Assembly: GCF_024124665.1 (NCBI RefSeq)
Contig: NZ_JAMXSB010000020.1
Coordinates: 47,674-111,673, forward strand
DNA length: 64,000 bases
Source: Pleionea sp. CnH1-48
GTDB taxonomy: Bacteria; Pseudomonadota; Gammaproteobacteria; Enterobacterales; Kangiellaceae
Direction: 5' to 3'
Below are positions 38,054-48,053 of this stretch, in pieces (the first letter of the stretch is position 1; each line of letters opens with the position of its first letter). The notes beneath the pieces were generated by a model that saw only the letters and a program-made list of their open reading frames with translations, did not search any database and was not told the DNA's origin. The translations under genes were made by a program, and so were the position numbers.

Positions 38054-39262
38054 ATGCAAAAAGTCTTAATCGTAGATGATGATGTTTTTACGCGAGAAGC
38101 ACATAAAAAATTTTTGAAGGATACTTACAACGTTTTTTGTGCATCCAGTGCGGAAGATGCTCTTGTTATGATGAAAAGTGCTATCCCCGATCTTATGTTA
38201 TTAGATGTAAAAATGGATGGGATGGATGGATATGAGCTTTGTAAAGTTATCCGTGCAACGGAAGAGTGGCGTAGCTTACCTATTCTTTTTGTTTCAGGAC
38301 TCAGTAATCTTGAAGAAAAGCTAAAGTGTTATGACGTTGGTGGCGATGACTTTATTCATAAATCTTTTCATGCCGATGAATTATTAGCAAAGATCAAAGT
38401 ACTCCTAAGAACCGCAGAAGACAAAAAAGAGTTAAGTAAAAAAGTCGAAGACGCACACTCCACTGTAATGACGGTTATCTCAACCACTAGTGAGCTGGGT
38501 AAAGCCATGCAATTTGCTGAAAAAGTGATTGCTTTGAGCTCAGTTAGTCAGGCTACAGAATTATTCTTCTCTGTTATGGAAAGCTACGATCTGGATTCTG
38601 TTGCCTGCATTTTTCATGAGCACGAATATAAATACTTTAGTCCGTCTGGGTATGTTAAACCTATTGAGCGAGAGCTATTGGAAGTACTGAGAAATAAAGG
38701 ACGCTTCTATCATTTTGAGCAGAGGACACAAACGAACTTTTCCAATGTCTCTGTACTTGTCAAAAATATGCCTGTTGATGATGATGCTCGGTATGGACGA
38801 TTAAAAGATATCTTACCTGCATTGGTAGGGGTGCTTGGTTCCAGGATCAGTGCCATAGAAGCTCAAGACGCTATTATCTCTCAATCTCAGGAAGTCATCT
38901 ATTCCTTTGACGTCATTCAAACAACGATGAATACTTTGACGGCATCATTAGCAAAAAACCAGGAAGAAGCCGCAGCAGTGTTAAGAAAAATGATATCTGA
39001 CCTAGATTGGTTTGTACCTAAGTTAGGATTAGAAGATGATCAGGAGCAATATATAATAGGTCATATTGATCAAGCCATTAATGGTGCTTTATCGATCATG
39101 AATGCGGGAACCAGTATTCAAAATTCTTTTTCCGAAATTACTAACTCTTTAAAAGCAACCGTAGAGAACCAAAACAAAATTGTCGTCGATATTCTTAACG
39201 AACGCGAAGCCCATGCCTGTGAAGAGGGAAGCACTGACGACGATGATGTAGAATTGTTTTAG
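38054..39262 (+). CDS. Response regulator with uncharacterised C-terminal region
   Basis: Residues 1-120 are a receiver domain: acidic pair DDD at 8-10, phosphoacceptor aspartate 51 in LMLLDVKMDG, and the conserved lysine in FIHKSFH near residue 104. Residues about 135-280 have no DNA-binding or enzymatic signature that I recognise; part may be a degenerate sensor-type fold. Residues about 290-385 are helical with glutamine and asparagine, resembling a coiled-coil signalling segment, and the tail is acidic. No kinase gene is adjacent. The 3' end overlaps the end of the convergent transporter gene by four bases. Confidence 0.75.
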   Translation: MQKVLIVDDDVFTREAHKKFLKDTYNVFCASSAEDALVMMKSAIPDLMLLDVKMDGMDGYELCKVIRATEEWRSLPILFVSGLSNLEEKLKCYDVGGDDFIHKSFHADELLAKIKVLLRTAEDKKELSKKVEDAHSTVMTVISTTSELGKAMQFAEKVIALSSVSQATELFFSVMESYDLDSVACIFHEHEYKYFSPSGYVKPIERELLEVLRNKGRFYHFEQRTQTNFSNVSVLVKNMPVDDDARYGRLKDILPALVGVLGSRISAIEAQDAIISQSQEVIYSFDVIQTTMNTLTASLAKNQEEAAAVLRKMISDLDWFVPKLGLEDDQEQYIIGHIDQAINGALSIMNAGTSIQNSFSEITNSLKATVENQNKIVVDILNEREAHACEEGSTDDDDVELF

Positions 39263-40155
39263 TCGCCCTGATAGAAAACTAACACCAAAAATACACCAAC
39301 AAGTGCTAATGCCGCTCCCAATATCTTTTTCCAACTTAGAGATTCTTTGAGAACAAACCAAGCAAGAAAGACAATGAATATCGAAGAGGTTTCGTTGAGA
39401 ATTGCTGCAATATTAGCTTGTGTATATTTAAATCCTGCTAGCCAGAAAAGCATCGCCAGATAAGTTCCCAGTACACTCGATATAACGATCGCTTTCCAGT
39501 TATGGGGACGTGCAAGCTCCTGTTTTACAGCGGTGACGCGTCTGGAAAAAATAATGAATATGAACATACCCACAAGGCCCGCAAACAATCTTAAGGCCGT
39601 CGACCAAAACAAGGGTTGTTGCTCCAGTAATGGTTTTATTAACACGACACTGGAAGCGGTAAGAAAGACGGCGGTAGCCCCGTAAAAAATACCGAGCCAT
39701 TGATGCTTGTGATGTTTATTTTTTGTTGTTTTTTCTCGGCTGATAATAAAAATGCCAAGCAGAACCAGGAGCATCCCGAGCCACTGCATCATAGCCAGGG
39801 TTTCGCCCAAGTAGATCATGGATAAAAAGACAACAAAAGGACTATAGAGTACGGCGACAACGCCAGTTTGTGCTGCACCTATCGTATTGAGTGCTTTCAT
39901 ATAAAGTGTGTCGGCGATAGCAATTCCCATTACGCCGCTGATAATTAATAGACTCCAGTTAAATGCAGACATATCGGGGAGAGCGAAGCCTTCGAATACC
40001 AAAGCTGAAGCTAAGATGAGTGTAAATCCAATCAGGTTTTTACATAAGTTAAGTTCCAGCGCAGGCATTTTATCGCCCAGACGGGTAAACATGATGACCG
40101 CAGCGGCCCAGGCAACTGCACTTGCCAGAGCAAAAAATTCACCGATACCGAACAA
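39259..40155 (-). CDS. DMT/EamA-family membrane transporter
   Basis: The 298-residue protein has ten hydrophobic segments in two EamA repeats, as in drug/metabolite exporters of the RhaT/YdcZ superfamily. The start is a TTG with AAAAGG eight bases upstream; no ATG fits better. The substrate is unknown. Confidence 0.85.
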   Translation of the reverse strand: MFGIGEFFALASAVAWAAAVIMFTRLGDKMPALELNLCKNLIGFTLILASALVFEGFALPDMSAFNWSLLIISGVMGIAIADTLYMKALNTIGAAQTGVVAVLYSPFVVFLSMIYLGETLAMMQWLGMLLVLLGIFIISREKTTKNKHHKHQWLGIFYGATAVFLTASSVVLIKPLLEQQPLFWSTALRLFAGLVGMFIFIIFSRRVTAVKQELARPHNWKAIVISSVLGTYLAMLFWLAGFKYTQANIAAILNETSSIFIVFLAWFVLKESLSWKKILGAALALVGVFLVLVFYQGD

Positions 40156-40513
40156 TGAGGTAGCCTTTTATCGCACATCGAAAAACGGCCATACTATAGC
40201 TTTAGCCGCTTCAGAGCTATGGTTTTGTTGCTTATTTGCCAGTGATTAAACAGCCTTTCCCTTATCCTTCTTCTGGGATTAAGGTGCGGTAAGATAAGTT
40301 TTGATAGAGCTCTGGTCTGACCTGTGATGAAAAAGATGAAATACTCTTGCTACAAAGGGGCGGTTTTTTTTAATTATGCGGTATCAATGGTACTATTTGT
40401 CCCCATTTTTGAGTTTTAGTAGTGCAAATATTAAGCGAATTCAACCTTGCCCATTTTTTAATCGGTGACGAGGTTGCTTGTGCTGCTAACCGCGATAGTG
40501 AAGGTATTTGAAC
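40156..40513. other. Divergent promoter region without gene
   Basis: These 358 bases lie between the EamA and icmF start codons. A G-rich patch followed by eight T (40361-40372) is present without a matching stem. No reading frame is credible; the reverse frame at 40370-40864 is mostly a shadow of icmF. Confidence 0.4.
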
Positions 40514-43500
40514 ATGGCAGATAATACTGCTCCTTACCAGTCGAAACATAAAGTCCGTATTGTAACCGCTGCTTCTCTGTTTGACGGGCATGATGCAGCC
40601 ATCAACATTATGCGCCGAATCATTCAGGCATCCGGGTGTGAAGTTATCCACCTGGGACACAACCGCTCGGTGCAAGAGATCGTTGAGTGTGCTATTCAGG
40701 AAGATGTACAAGCGATTGCTATGACTTCCTATCAGGGAGGTCATGTTGAGTACTTGAAGTATATGTACGATCTGCTCAAGGAAAAGGGTTCTGGTCATAT
40801 TAAAGTCTTTGCTGGCGGCGGCGGCGTTATCCTGCCGGATGAAATTGAAGAGTTGCATGCTCACGGTATCGAGCGTGTTTATTCTCCAGACGATGGTCGC
40901 GAGTTAGGCTTGCAGGGGATGATTAATGATTTGATCCAGCGCTCTGATTTTTCTACGGGAGAAAACCTGACTAACGAAGTCGAAAAGCTGGAGCAACGTG
41001 ATCAAAAGTCCATTGCTCGACTTATTTCTGCGGCAGAAAATCATCGTGATGATAATACTGAGTTATTCGCAACCATTCGCGAGAAAGCCGAAAAAGCAGA
41101 GGTACCCGTTTTAGGTATTACAGGAACGGGCGGTGCAGGTAAGTCATCATTAGTGGATGAATTAGTAAGACGCTTCTTACTCGACTTCGAAGACAAAACC
41201 ATCGCAATTATTTCTGTTGATCCTTCCAAACGAAAAACAGGTGGTGCCTTGTTAGGCGACCGTATTCGTATGAATGCGATCAATGATGAACGAGTTTACA
41301 TGCGTTCGTTAGCAACTCGTCAATCGAATCTTGCGCTATCACCTCACGTACAGGATGCGGTGAATATTGTAAAAGCCGCTGGATTCGATTTAGTTGTTTT
41401 AGAAACATCGGGTATCGGTCAATCGGACACTGAAATTGTCGAACACTCTAACATGTCGATGTATGTTATGACGCCAGAGTTTGGTGCGGCGACTCAGCTA
41501 GAAAAAATCGATATGCTGGATTTTGCCGATATTGTTGCTATTAACAAATTTGACAAGCGCGGCGCGTTGGATGCGATTCGTGATGTTAAAAAGCAATATC
41601 AGCGAAATAACATGCTATTTGAACAGAATGCTGACGACATGCCTGTTTACGGCACCATCGCAAGTCAGTTTAACGATCCGGGAACAAACCGATTATATGC
41701 CGAGTTAATGAAGTGTCTGGTTAAAAAGACGGGTGCCGATCTTAACTCTGGTTTTGATTCGACGGATGAATTATCTGAGAAAATTTATATCATTCCACCT
41801 AAGCGAACACGCTACTTGGCGGAGATCGCTGACAATAGTCGTAAGTACGATGAATGGGTGAATGAACAAGCTGATATTGCCGATAAGCTTTATAGTTTAG
41901 AGCGTTCAATCAAAACCATCGATGGTTTAGCGGAGCTTAATAACGAGAATGCTCTGACTTCATTGAAAAAAGCTTATGATGAAGTAGGTTTAGAGCTTGA
42001 TGGTCAGAACAGAAAAATTCTTGATAACTGGGAAGAGAAAAAAGCGCAGTATCAAGGTGATCAGTTTGTTTATCAGGTCCGTGGCAAAGACATTAAGGTC
42101 GAAACCAAAAGTCTGTCATTATCACAAAATAAAATTCCTAAAATATCGGTTCCTCAATATCGCTCTTGGGGTGACATCTTAAAGTGGAGCTTGCAAGAAA
42201 ACTTCCCGGGTGAATATCCGTATACTGCGGGTGTTTTCCCGTTCAAACGAGAAGGCGAAGATCCTACGCGCATGTTTGCTGGTGAGGGTGGCCCAGAAAG
42301 AACCAACCGCCGTTTTCATTATGTTTCTTTAGGCATGCCTGCAAAGCGTTTATCGACGGCTTTTGACTCAGTGACTTTATACGGTGAAGATCCTGATTAC
42401 CGTCCTGACATTTATGGAAAGATAGGTAACTCAGGTGTATCTATTTGCTGTCTTGATGATGCCAAAAAATTATATTCTGGTTTTAACCTGGCTGATCCCA
42501 AAACCTCTGTTTCTATGACAATCAATGGTCCGGCTCCGATTCTTGTTGGCTTCTTTATGAATGCTGCGATTGATCAGCAGTGCGAAGTGTATATTAAAGA
42601 GAATGGATTAGAGCAGCAGGTAAAAGAAAAAATTGCAGCTATCTATAAAGAGAAGAATCAAGCCGTTCCTGTTTATCAAGGCGAGTTACCAGAAGGCAAC
42701 GATGGTCTTGGCTTAATGTTGTTAGGGGTAACTGGCGATCAGGTGTTACCTGCCGACGTTTATCAATCCATTAAAGCCGATACACTTAATAAAGTTCGAG
42801 GTACGGTTCAGGCTGATATTCTGAAAGAAGATCAGGCGCAGAACACTTGTATCTTCTCTACCGAGTTTGCATTGCGCTTGATGGGCGATGTACAAGAATA
42901 CTTTATTGACCACAATGTCCGTAACTTCTATTCGGTATCTATTTCGGGTTATCACATTGCTGAAGCCGGCGCGAATCCGATTTCTCAGTTAGCATTTACG
43001 CTATCTAACGGCTTTACATTTATTGAGTACTATCTAGCTCGTGGCATGGATATCAATAAATTTGCGCCAAACTTTTCATTCTTCTTCTCGAATGGAATGG
43101 ACCCTGAGTACGCAGTGATGGGACGGGTTGCTCGTCGCATCTGGGCAAAAGCATTAAAGCATTTATACAAAGCTGATCCACGAGCTCAGATGCTGAAGTA
43201 TCACATTCAGACGTCTGGTCGCTCTTTGCACGCTCAAGAAATTGACTTTAATGATATTCGAACTACATTGCAGGCACTGTATGCGATTTATGACAACTGT
43301 AATTCGTTACATACCAATGCCTATGATGAAGCGATTACCACTCCTACCGAAGAATCTGTACGTCGTGCTATGGCGATACAGTTAATTATTAACCGTGAGT
43401 TAGGTTTGGCTGTTAATCAGAATTCGCTACAAGGTGCGTTTATTATTGAAGAGTTAACCGATCTGGTAGAAGAAGCGGTGCTGTGTGAATTCGAACGTAT

Positions 43501-43897
43501 CAGCGAACGTGGTGGCGTTTTGGGTGCGATGGAAACTATGTACCAACGTTCTAAGATTCAGGAAGAATCTTTGTACTACGAAACCTTAAAACATACCGGT
43601 GAGTTACCAATTATTGGTGTTAACACCTTCTTATCATCTCAAGGGTCGCCAACCAATATTCCTCAGGAAGTTATCCGTTCTACAGAAGAAGAGCGTAACT
43701 ACCAGATTGAAATGCTTAACCGCTTGCATCAATCTTATGAAGGCGAAAATGCCAAGGCATTGAAAAATGTTCAACAGGTGGCATTACAAAATGGTAATGT
43801 TTTTGACGCCATCATGGATGCGACAAAACACTGTTCTCTGGGGCAGATTTCTGGTGCTCTCTACGAAGTGGGCGGACAATATCGTCGTAATATGTAA
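40514..43897 (+). CDS. icmF: Fused isobutyryl-CoA mutase IcmF
   Basis: IcmF interconverts isobutyryl-CoA and butyryl-CoA with adenosylcobalamin. The 1127-residue product joins three parts in the order diagnostic of IcmF: a B12-binding domain (about 1-145, axial histidine in [13 protein letters not shown], then MTSYQGGH and GGGGVI), a MeaB/ArgK-type G-protein chaperone (about 190-400, P-loop [35 protein letters not shown]), and the mutase catalytic barrel (about 540-1050). I use the ATG at 40514 with GAAGG upstream rather than a TTG two codons earlier. It should act in valine or branched short-chain acyl-CoA metabolism. No cobalamin riboswitch was recognised in the leader. Confidence 0.95.
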   Translation: MADNTAPYQSKHKVRIVTAASLFDGHDAAINIMRRIIQASGCEVIHLGHNRSVQEIVECAIQEDVQAIAMTSYQGGHVEYLKYMYDLLKEKGSGHIKVFAGGGGVILPDEIEELHAHGIERVYSPDDGRELGLQGMINDLIQRSDFSTGENLTNEVEKLEQRDQKSIARLISAAENHRDDNTELFATIREKAEKAEVPVLGITGTGGAGKSSLVDELVRRFLLDFEDKTIAIISVDPSKRKTGGALLGDRIRMNAINDERVYMRSLATRQSNLALSPHVQDAVNIVKAAGFDLVVLETSGIGQSDTEIVEHSNMSMYVMTPEFGAATQLEKIDMLDFADIVAINKFDKRGALDAIRDVKKQYQRNNMLFEQNADDMPVYGTIASQFNDPGTNRLYAELMKCLVKKTGADLNSGFDSTDELSEKIYIIPPKRTRYLAEIADNSRKYDEWVNEQADIADKLYSLERSIKTIDGLAELNNENALTSLKKAYDEVGLELDGQNRKILDNWEEKKAQYQGDQFVYQVRGKDIKVETKSLSLSQNKIPKISVPQYRSWGDILKWSLQENFPGEYPYTAGVFPFKREGEDPTRMFAGEGGPERTNRRFHYVSLGMPAKRLSTAFDSVTLYGEDPDYRPDIYGKIGNSGVSICCLDDAKKLYSGFNLADPKTSVSMTINGPAPILVGFFMNAAIDQQCEVYIKENGLEQQVKEKIAAIYKEKNQAVPVYQGELPEGNDGLGLMLLGVTGDQVLPADVYQSIKADTLNKVRGTVQADILKEDQAQNTCIFSTEFALRLMGDVQEYFIDHNVRNFYSVSISGYHIAEAGANPISQLAFTLSNGFTFIEYYLARGMDINKFAPNFSFFFSNGMDPEYAVMGRVARRIWAKALKHLYKADPRAQMLKYHIQTSGRSLHAQEIDFNDIRTTLQALYAIYDNCNSLHTNAYDEAITTPTEESVRRAMAIQLIINRELGLAVNQNSLQGAFIIEELTDLVEEAVLCEFERISERGGVLGAMETMYQRSKIQEESLYYETLKHTGELPIIGVNTFLSSQGSPTNIPQEVIRSTEEERNYQIEMLNRLHQSYEGENAKALKNVQQVALQNGNVFDAIMDATKHCSLGQISGALYEVGGQYRRNM

Positions 43898-44053
43898 GCA
43901 TTTTTAGATGGGAGCCTTGTGTCTGGCTTGTTTTGTAAGCCGCTGGCCAGGGCTTCTGGTTTGATTATTTAAAAGTTGATATGGAAGTCTGAGGGAAAGA
44001 TATTTCTGGGCAGGAAAGATAATACTTTATCCTCTCTGAGTTAAATAAAAAAA

Positions 44054-44075
44054 GCCCTTCTAAAAATAAAAGGGC
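44054..44075 (-). terminator. Terminator for the PGPGW protein gene
   Basis: GCCCTT and AAGGGC enclose a 10-base loop. The A tract on the left (44047-44053) becomes a T tract on the reverse strand, so it serves the reverse gene at 44132. The remaining bases between 43898 and 44131 show nothing else. Confidence 0.65.
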
Positions 44076-44131
44076 AAAGGGTTGAGAACTCTATTAAAGA
44101 TAAATACAAGGTCTATTTTACTGAGCTTAAC

Positions 44132-44362
44132 TTAACGCTGCCTGAAGCGTCTTACTCTGCTATCCAGCCATTGAGCCGTTTGAGACATTTTGTACTGGAA
44201 GGTCTTTAACCATTTCTTGGCGATAGGATACTCCAGAGCCAGAAGGGCCAATCCGGCCGGGATGATGAGAACCGCCGGTCCTGGCAAAACGATAAAGATT
44301 ATGCCAATCAGTACAATAAAAATTCCAACGACCGTAATCAGAGTCTTTTTGATTAATTTCAT
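44132..44362 (-). CDS. PGPGW-type small membrane protein
   Basis: The 76-residue protein has two adjacent hydrophobic segments (about 5-50) around VLPGPAVLIIPAGLALLALE, the signature of the PGPGW transmembrane family, followed by a basic amphipathic tail (RVRRFRQR). The family has no known function. The start ATG follows AGGAAATG. Confidence 0.8.
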   Translation of the reverse strand: MKLIKKTLITVVGIFIVLIGIIFIVLPGPAVLIIPAGLALLALEYPIAKKWLKTFQYKMSQTAQWLDSRVRRFRQR

Positions 44363-44784
44363 ACATTTCCTTTAGCTAAGCCACTTAGGCATCTTAACGA
44401 TCTACAGCAATGGTTGTGCCAAGTATTAAATCTCTTTTAAATCAATGCTTTAAACTATCTTGGGGCACAGCGAAATCCATGCTATTTGTCAAAATGGCGA
44501 AGTTTAGGTGAAAGTGACTCACGATTAAGGCGAAAAGGTGGAAGCTTGGAGGTATTAAAAGAGATCGCTCCATCGCGCTAGAGTGTTGCTTATGCATACT
44601 TGTCGTCTTGAAATACTTTGGGCATAACAACACTAAATCGCGCTTATTCTGTTGTACTGAACAAAGGATGTACTATGGTTGGAAGCATTAGCTTAAGCGC
44701 ACACGGACCCAAGGTAATTTCGATTTTTGTTAAGGGTTTAGGGTATTATATAGCGGTAGTTTATTTATCCATGTAGGTGATCGA
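44363..44784. other. Intergenic region without recognised gene
   Basis: A gap of 422 bases between divergent genes. A reverse reading frame at 44442-44633 has no ribosome binding site or family match. TATTAT near 44744, about 40 bases before the YecA-type gene, may be its -10 box. No terminator, tRNA or known regulatory RNA was recognised. Confidence 0.4.
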
Positions 44785-45462
44785 ATGAATATTGCTCAAC
44801 CCCTTAATGAGCAGGAAATTGACGAGTTAAACCATCTTCTGACCCAACAAACCAATGGGGCCAAGACGATGAATATATCGGAGTTGGATGGTTTTTTAAC
44901 GGCTATCGTTGTTGGACCCGACTCGGTAATGCCTTCGCAGTGGTTTAACCGTATATGGGGAGAAGAAAGCGTTCCTACTTTCGAAGATGATTCTATGCTG
45001 GAGCATGTGTTTACTTTAAGTATTCGTCACATGAATGGCATCGCTTACATATTGCAAAATGCTGTAGACGAGTTTGAGCCTATTTTTGAAGAAGAAAAGC
45101 GCGGCAATGAGTGGTGTTTAAGCGTTGGTAACTGGTGCAGTGGTTTTGTGAAAGGGATGTCATACCACATGGAGGCTTGGTCATCGATACCAGAGGCGCT
45201 CTCTGAGCGATTAAAATGGGTATTGACCTTTGCGACACCTAGAGGGCGTGAACGATTAAAGGGGTATGATCCTGAAGAAGTTGAGAGAGAACGCCACAAG
45301 GTGACACCTTTAATTAAAGATATTTATCTTTTCTGGTTGGCCAAAAAGCCTTATCAGGAGTTAAATCGTGCTGTGGTTCATCAAGGTAACAAGGTTGGGC
45401 GTAACGACCCATGCCCTTGTAATAGCGGTAAAAAGTACAAAAAGTGCTGCGGTTTGAATTAA
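44785..45462 (+). CDS. YecA/UPF0149 family protein with SEC-C zinc motif
   Basis: The 225-residue product has the UPF0149 domain ([29 protein letters not shown]) and a C-terminal SEC-C motif ([19 protein letters not shown]), the zinc-binding tail shared with SecA that contacts the ribosome or SecB. In E. coli a related protein, YecA, is linked to protein export; the role here is inferred. AGGTGAT precedes the ATG. Confidence 0.88.
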   Translation: MNIAQPLNEQEIDELNHLLTQQTNGAKTMNISELDGFLTAIVVGPDSVMPSQWFNRIWGEESVPTFEDDSMLEHVFTLSIRHMNGIAYILQNAVDEFEPIFEEEKRGNEWCLSVGNWCSGFVKGMSYHMEAWSSIPEALSERLKWVLTFATPRGRERLKGYDPEEVERERHKVTPLIKDIYLFWLAKKPYQELNRAVVHQGNKVGRNDPCPCNSGKKYKKCCGLN

Positions 45463-45613
45463 TCATTTGAGTGACAGCTGCCGATTACGGGAATAGGTCT
45501 CAATGTGACTAATTCACCTGTTCAAGGCTATTGGAATTCAGATATATTTAAACTTTAAATATATCTTTAATTGAGTTTATCTAGATGAGCTCATGTATAG
45601 TGGAGAAGCTTTG

Positions 45614-46033
45614 ATGTTATTAAAAGCCAGCAAACTATTGGTTATAACCGCTCTTTTTTCTTGTGCTGCCTTTGCCGATAAAGGGCACCACCATCATCAC
45701 CATAAGTTAGTCAATGTGAGTAATGCCGAGCAGGCACCTAAAATTAAGATCATTGCACATAAAGATGCGTCTGCAGGTTGGAACTTAGAGCTGGTTACAC
45801 AAAACTTCCAGTTTGCTCCTCGACAGGTCAATGCTTCTCATCAAGAAGGTAATGGACATGCTCACTTGTATGTCGATGGTAAAAAAGTGGCTCGCTTATA
45901 TGGCAACTGGTACCATTTAGGGGATTTAAGTAAAGGTATGCACTCATTAAAAGTGACACTTAACAGTAATGATCACGGAACTTACGCTGTTAATAATCAA
46001 GAAATCAGTGCAGAAATTAAAATTGAGCAGTAA
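45614..46033 (+). CDS. Periplasmic protein with natural histidine run
   Basis: The 139-residue product has a signal peptide (SCAAFA) and begins its mature part ADKGHHHHHHKLVN. The remainder is a small beta-rich domain with NLELVTQNFQFAPRQVN and GHAHLYVDGKKVARLYGNWYH, which I do not know by name. Histidines at both ends and in the core suggest metal binding (copper or zinc), by inference. I start at the ATG at 45614, with GGAG eight bases upstream; an in-frame ATG at 45593 is less likely. Confidence 0.7.
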   Translation: MLLKASKLLVITALFSCAAFADKGHHHHHHKLVNVSNAEQAPKIKIIAHKDASAGWNLELVTQNFQFAPRQVNASHQEGNGHAHLYVDGKKVARLYGNWYHLGDLSKGMHSLKVTLNSNDHGTYAVNNQEISAEIKIEQ

Positions 46034-46078
46034 AGTAGATTAACCGACTCTAGACAATATTAACGACGAGAGCTCATT

Positions 46079-46519
46079 GTGACGGAATCCAGGCCAAATA
46101 ATCCACTTAAGGTTACTAGTCCTGCTTTAAGAGGGTTGCTTTATGTTGTTGGTATTCTGTCGGTCATATTAGGCGTTTTAGGTATTTTTTTACCTTTGTT
46201 GCCAACAACTTGTTTTTTGTTGTTGGCCGCAGCATGCTTTGTACGCAGTTCTGATCGTTTATATAACTGGCTGGTTAATCACCCAAAACTGGGTGTGTAT
46301 ATTGAAGGTTATTTAAACGGTCGAGGCATTCCCAGAAAGGCTAAGTACTACACTTTGTTTATGTTGTGGGCAACCATGTCCATTACTTTATACATTGTCC
46401 CACTACTTCCCGTCAGAATTCTGCTGGCCCTTATTGCGGTTGGTGTTTCTATTTATATATGGCGAATGCCTGATCTATGCGAAGAGCATAAAACTTCTTT
46501 AAAAGGTCAATCAGAATAG
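46079..46519 (+). CDS. DUF454 (YbaN-like) inner-membrane protein
   Basis: The 146-residue protein has the DUF454 pattern: GILSVILGVLGIFLPLLPTTCFLLLAAACF, then a serine/arginine loop (RSSDRLYNWLVNHPKLG) and two more hydrophobic segments. The start is a GTG. It lies 45 bases after the histidine-rich gene. No function is established for the family. Confidence 0.88.
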   Translation: MTESRPNNPLKVTSPALRGLLYVVGILSVILGVLGIFLPLLPTTCFLLLAAACFVRSSDRLYNWLVNHPKLGVYIEGYLNGRGIPRKAKYYTLFMLWATMSITLYIVPLLPVRILLALIAVGVSIYIWRMPDLCEEHKTSLKGQSE

Positions 46520-46594
46520 TTGCTTTTATCAAGCAATGCCTTTCTTTTAATCTCAATATCTTTATCTTGGCAACTGTCCACTTTTTGAAGCGAC

Positions 46595-46634
46595 TTGGTG
46601 CGTCACTTTATGTAGTTCTATCAGATTGCACCAA
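46595..46634. promoter_or_regulatory. Possible NtrC half-sites upstream of nirD
   Basis: TTGGTGC (46595-46601) and GCACCAA (46628-46634) are NtrC-like half-sites, 59-98 bases before the sigma-54 promoter. The arrangement is inverted relative to the classical TGCACC-N5-GGTGCA site, so the match is tentative. Confidence 0.4.
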
Positions 46635-46692
46635 AACCAATACCTAAATACAAAAAAACGCTTTTATATCTCGTTAATTATACAAAAAATGC

Positions 46693-46707
46693 TGGCATAG
46701 GATTTGC
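46693..46707 (+). promoter_or_regulatory. Sigma-54 promoter of nirD
   Basis: TGGCAT-AGGAT-TTGC has the invariant GG and GC ten bases apart and matches TGGCAC-N5-TTGC at all but one position. A transcript starting near 46719 would have a leader of about 100 bases before the nirD ATG. Confidence 0.65.
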
Positions 46708-46819
46708 CTTTAACAAAGATGCAAAGAGAGTTAATGGCTGTGTCATGTAAGGCTGTTATCATTTCTCTATCGGCGTGGTCTGACAACTTTGAAAGTGGAT
46801 AGCACAGGGGAAAGATAAA

Positions 46820-47176
46820 ATGATTGAATCTCATTTATTAGCCTGGCAGAAAACTTGCCGTGTTAAAGATATTATTCCTGATACTGGCGTGGCTGCTCTT
46901 ATTGAAGGTGAACAAATCGCTGTCTTTAGAACATCGTCTGATCAAGTTTACGCCATTAATAATCACGATCCTTCCTGCCGGAGTAATGTGTTGGCTAGAG
47001 GTATCGTCGGTTCTTTTGGCAAGGAGCTTGTTGTTGCATCTCCCATATCAAGGCAACATTTTTCTTTAACCAGTGGAAAGTGCATTGAAGAGAAGATTTT
47101 GTCCGTCAAATCCTATCAAACAAAAGTGGATAAGGGCTGGATATTTGTTGCTCTAAACAAGGAGCTTAACTCATAA
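46820..47176 (+). CDS. nirD: Nitrite reductase small subunit NirD, without an adjacent nirB
   Basis: NirD is the Rieske-like small subunit of the NADH-dependent assimilatory nitrite reductase. The 118-residue protein aligns end to end with the E. coli protein as I recall it (WQKTCRVKDIIPDTGVAALI, QIAVFRTSSDQVYAINNHDP, VASPISRQHFSLTSGKCIEE). Like that protein it lacks the Cys-His iron-sulfur ligands. The large subunit gene nirB is not next to it, and the following gene is unrelated. The upstream sigma-54 promoter suggests nitrogen control. Confidence 0.9.
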   Translation: MIESHLLAWQKTCRVKDIIPDTGVAALIEGEQIAVFRTSSDQVYAINNHDPSCRSNVLARGIVGSFGKELVVASPISRQHFSLTSGKCIEEKILSVKSYQTKVDKGWIFVALNKELNS

Positions 47177-47421
47177 AGAAAAAGTAATCATGATGAGTAA
47201 CTGTGTCAGTATTTGATGTTACTTTAAGTTAAACGAAGACACATGATTAAAGTACAAAGCTAAATGCTTATCTCTAATTGATTTGCAAAAAAAATAAACG
47301 TGGGTTATTGCATATTTTATTAATAAGAACGGAACTCGTTGTGATAAAAAGTTACTAACAATGAAAGTATTTTATGTTTGTAATTATTTTTGACTGTAAA
47401 TTTATGCGAGAGTTATTTTAA

Positions 47422-47949
47422 GTGGATCATGTTAATGATTATTCCAGCGATGGATTTTATATGGGACTTTTCTTAAGTTCTGATGTAGGAAAACCTTTGT
47501 TTAACCGTAAGAGTTTTGGAGATGCTTCAAGTCTATCATCAAACTTCAGCCATCTTTGCCAACTGTTAGCTCAGACTAAAGAAAATCGATTTGTTGTAAG
47601 TGGTTTTGGTGAAAGCTGTTGGCCACTATCCATTGCAAGGGACTTGCCTGGCTTCCTTGCTCAGTTACCCGAACTGATAAAATGTGCAGAACAGAAAACA
47701 AGTCACTTTGCTCTAAAGTTTCCACTAAGTACTGAGCAGCGCCAACTCGACTTCCATTATATTTTTTCTGGATACAAAATAGAGGCCTCAAGTCCAGCTA
47801 TCTGGCGACCAATACCTCGTTTTGAGTTTGTGGATATTCGCCGCCTTCAGCAGTTGCTGGTGAATATGCGCAGTGCTATAGCACACTTCATTTTGCGTAA
47901 TACCCAGGATACTTCAGTATACCGATGGATAAAAGGCTGGGCTGCCTGA
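47422..47949 (+). CDS. Unrecognised protein, 175 residues
   Basis: I do not recognise this protein. It has no signal peptide or membrane segment. The C-terminal part has the sequence SPAIWRPIPRFEFVDIRRL and is helical. It starts at a GTG with GAGAG nine bases upstream; an ATG 13 codons later is an alternative. It lies 245 bases behind nirD across an AT-rich gap with no terminator, so cotranscription with nirD is possible but unproven. Confidence 0.55.
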   Translation: MDHVNDYSSDGFYMGLFLSSDVGKPLFNRKSFGDASSLSSNFSHLCQLLAQTKENRFVVSGFGESCWPLSIARDLPGFLAQLPELIKCAEQKTSHFALKFPLSTEQRQLDFHYIFSGYKIEASSPAIWRPIPRFEFVDIRRLQQLLVNMRSAIAHFILRNTQDTSVYRWIKGWAA

Positions 47950-48053
47950 TATCGCTGACGTAAGTGATGTATAACGACGATTGTTTTTCGGCGGTTTAAT
48001 TTGCATAATTAAGGCATGTTAAAAGGGGAACCATTTATCAGGGACATGCTACC

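Noticed and set aside
40156..40513. Considered as a cobalamin riboswitch for icmF
   Set aside because: The conserved B12-box GCCACTG was not found.
40370..40864. 164-codon reverse reading frame over the icmF start
   Set aside because: It is antisense to the conserved B12-binding domain of icmF and has no family match.
44442..44633. 63-codon reverse reading frame between the PGPGW and YecA-type genes
   Set aside because: No ribosome binding site and no family features.
45593..45613. Upstream ATG for the histidine-rich protein
   Set aside because: The downstream ATG at 45614 has a well-placed GGAG and gives a normal signal peptide.
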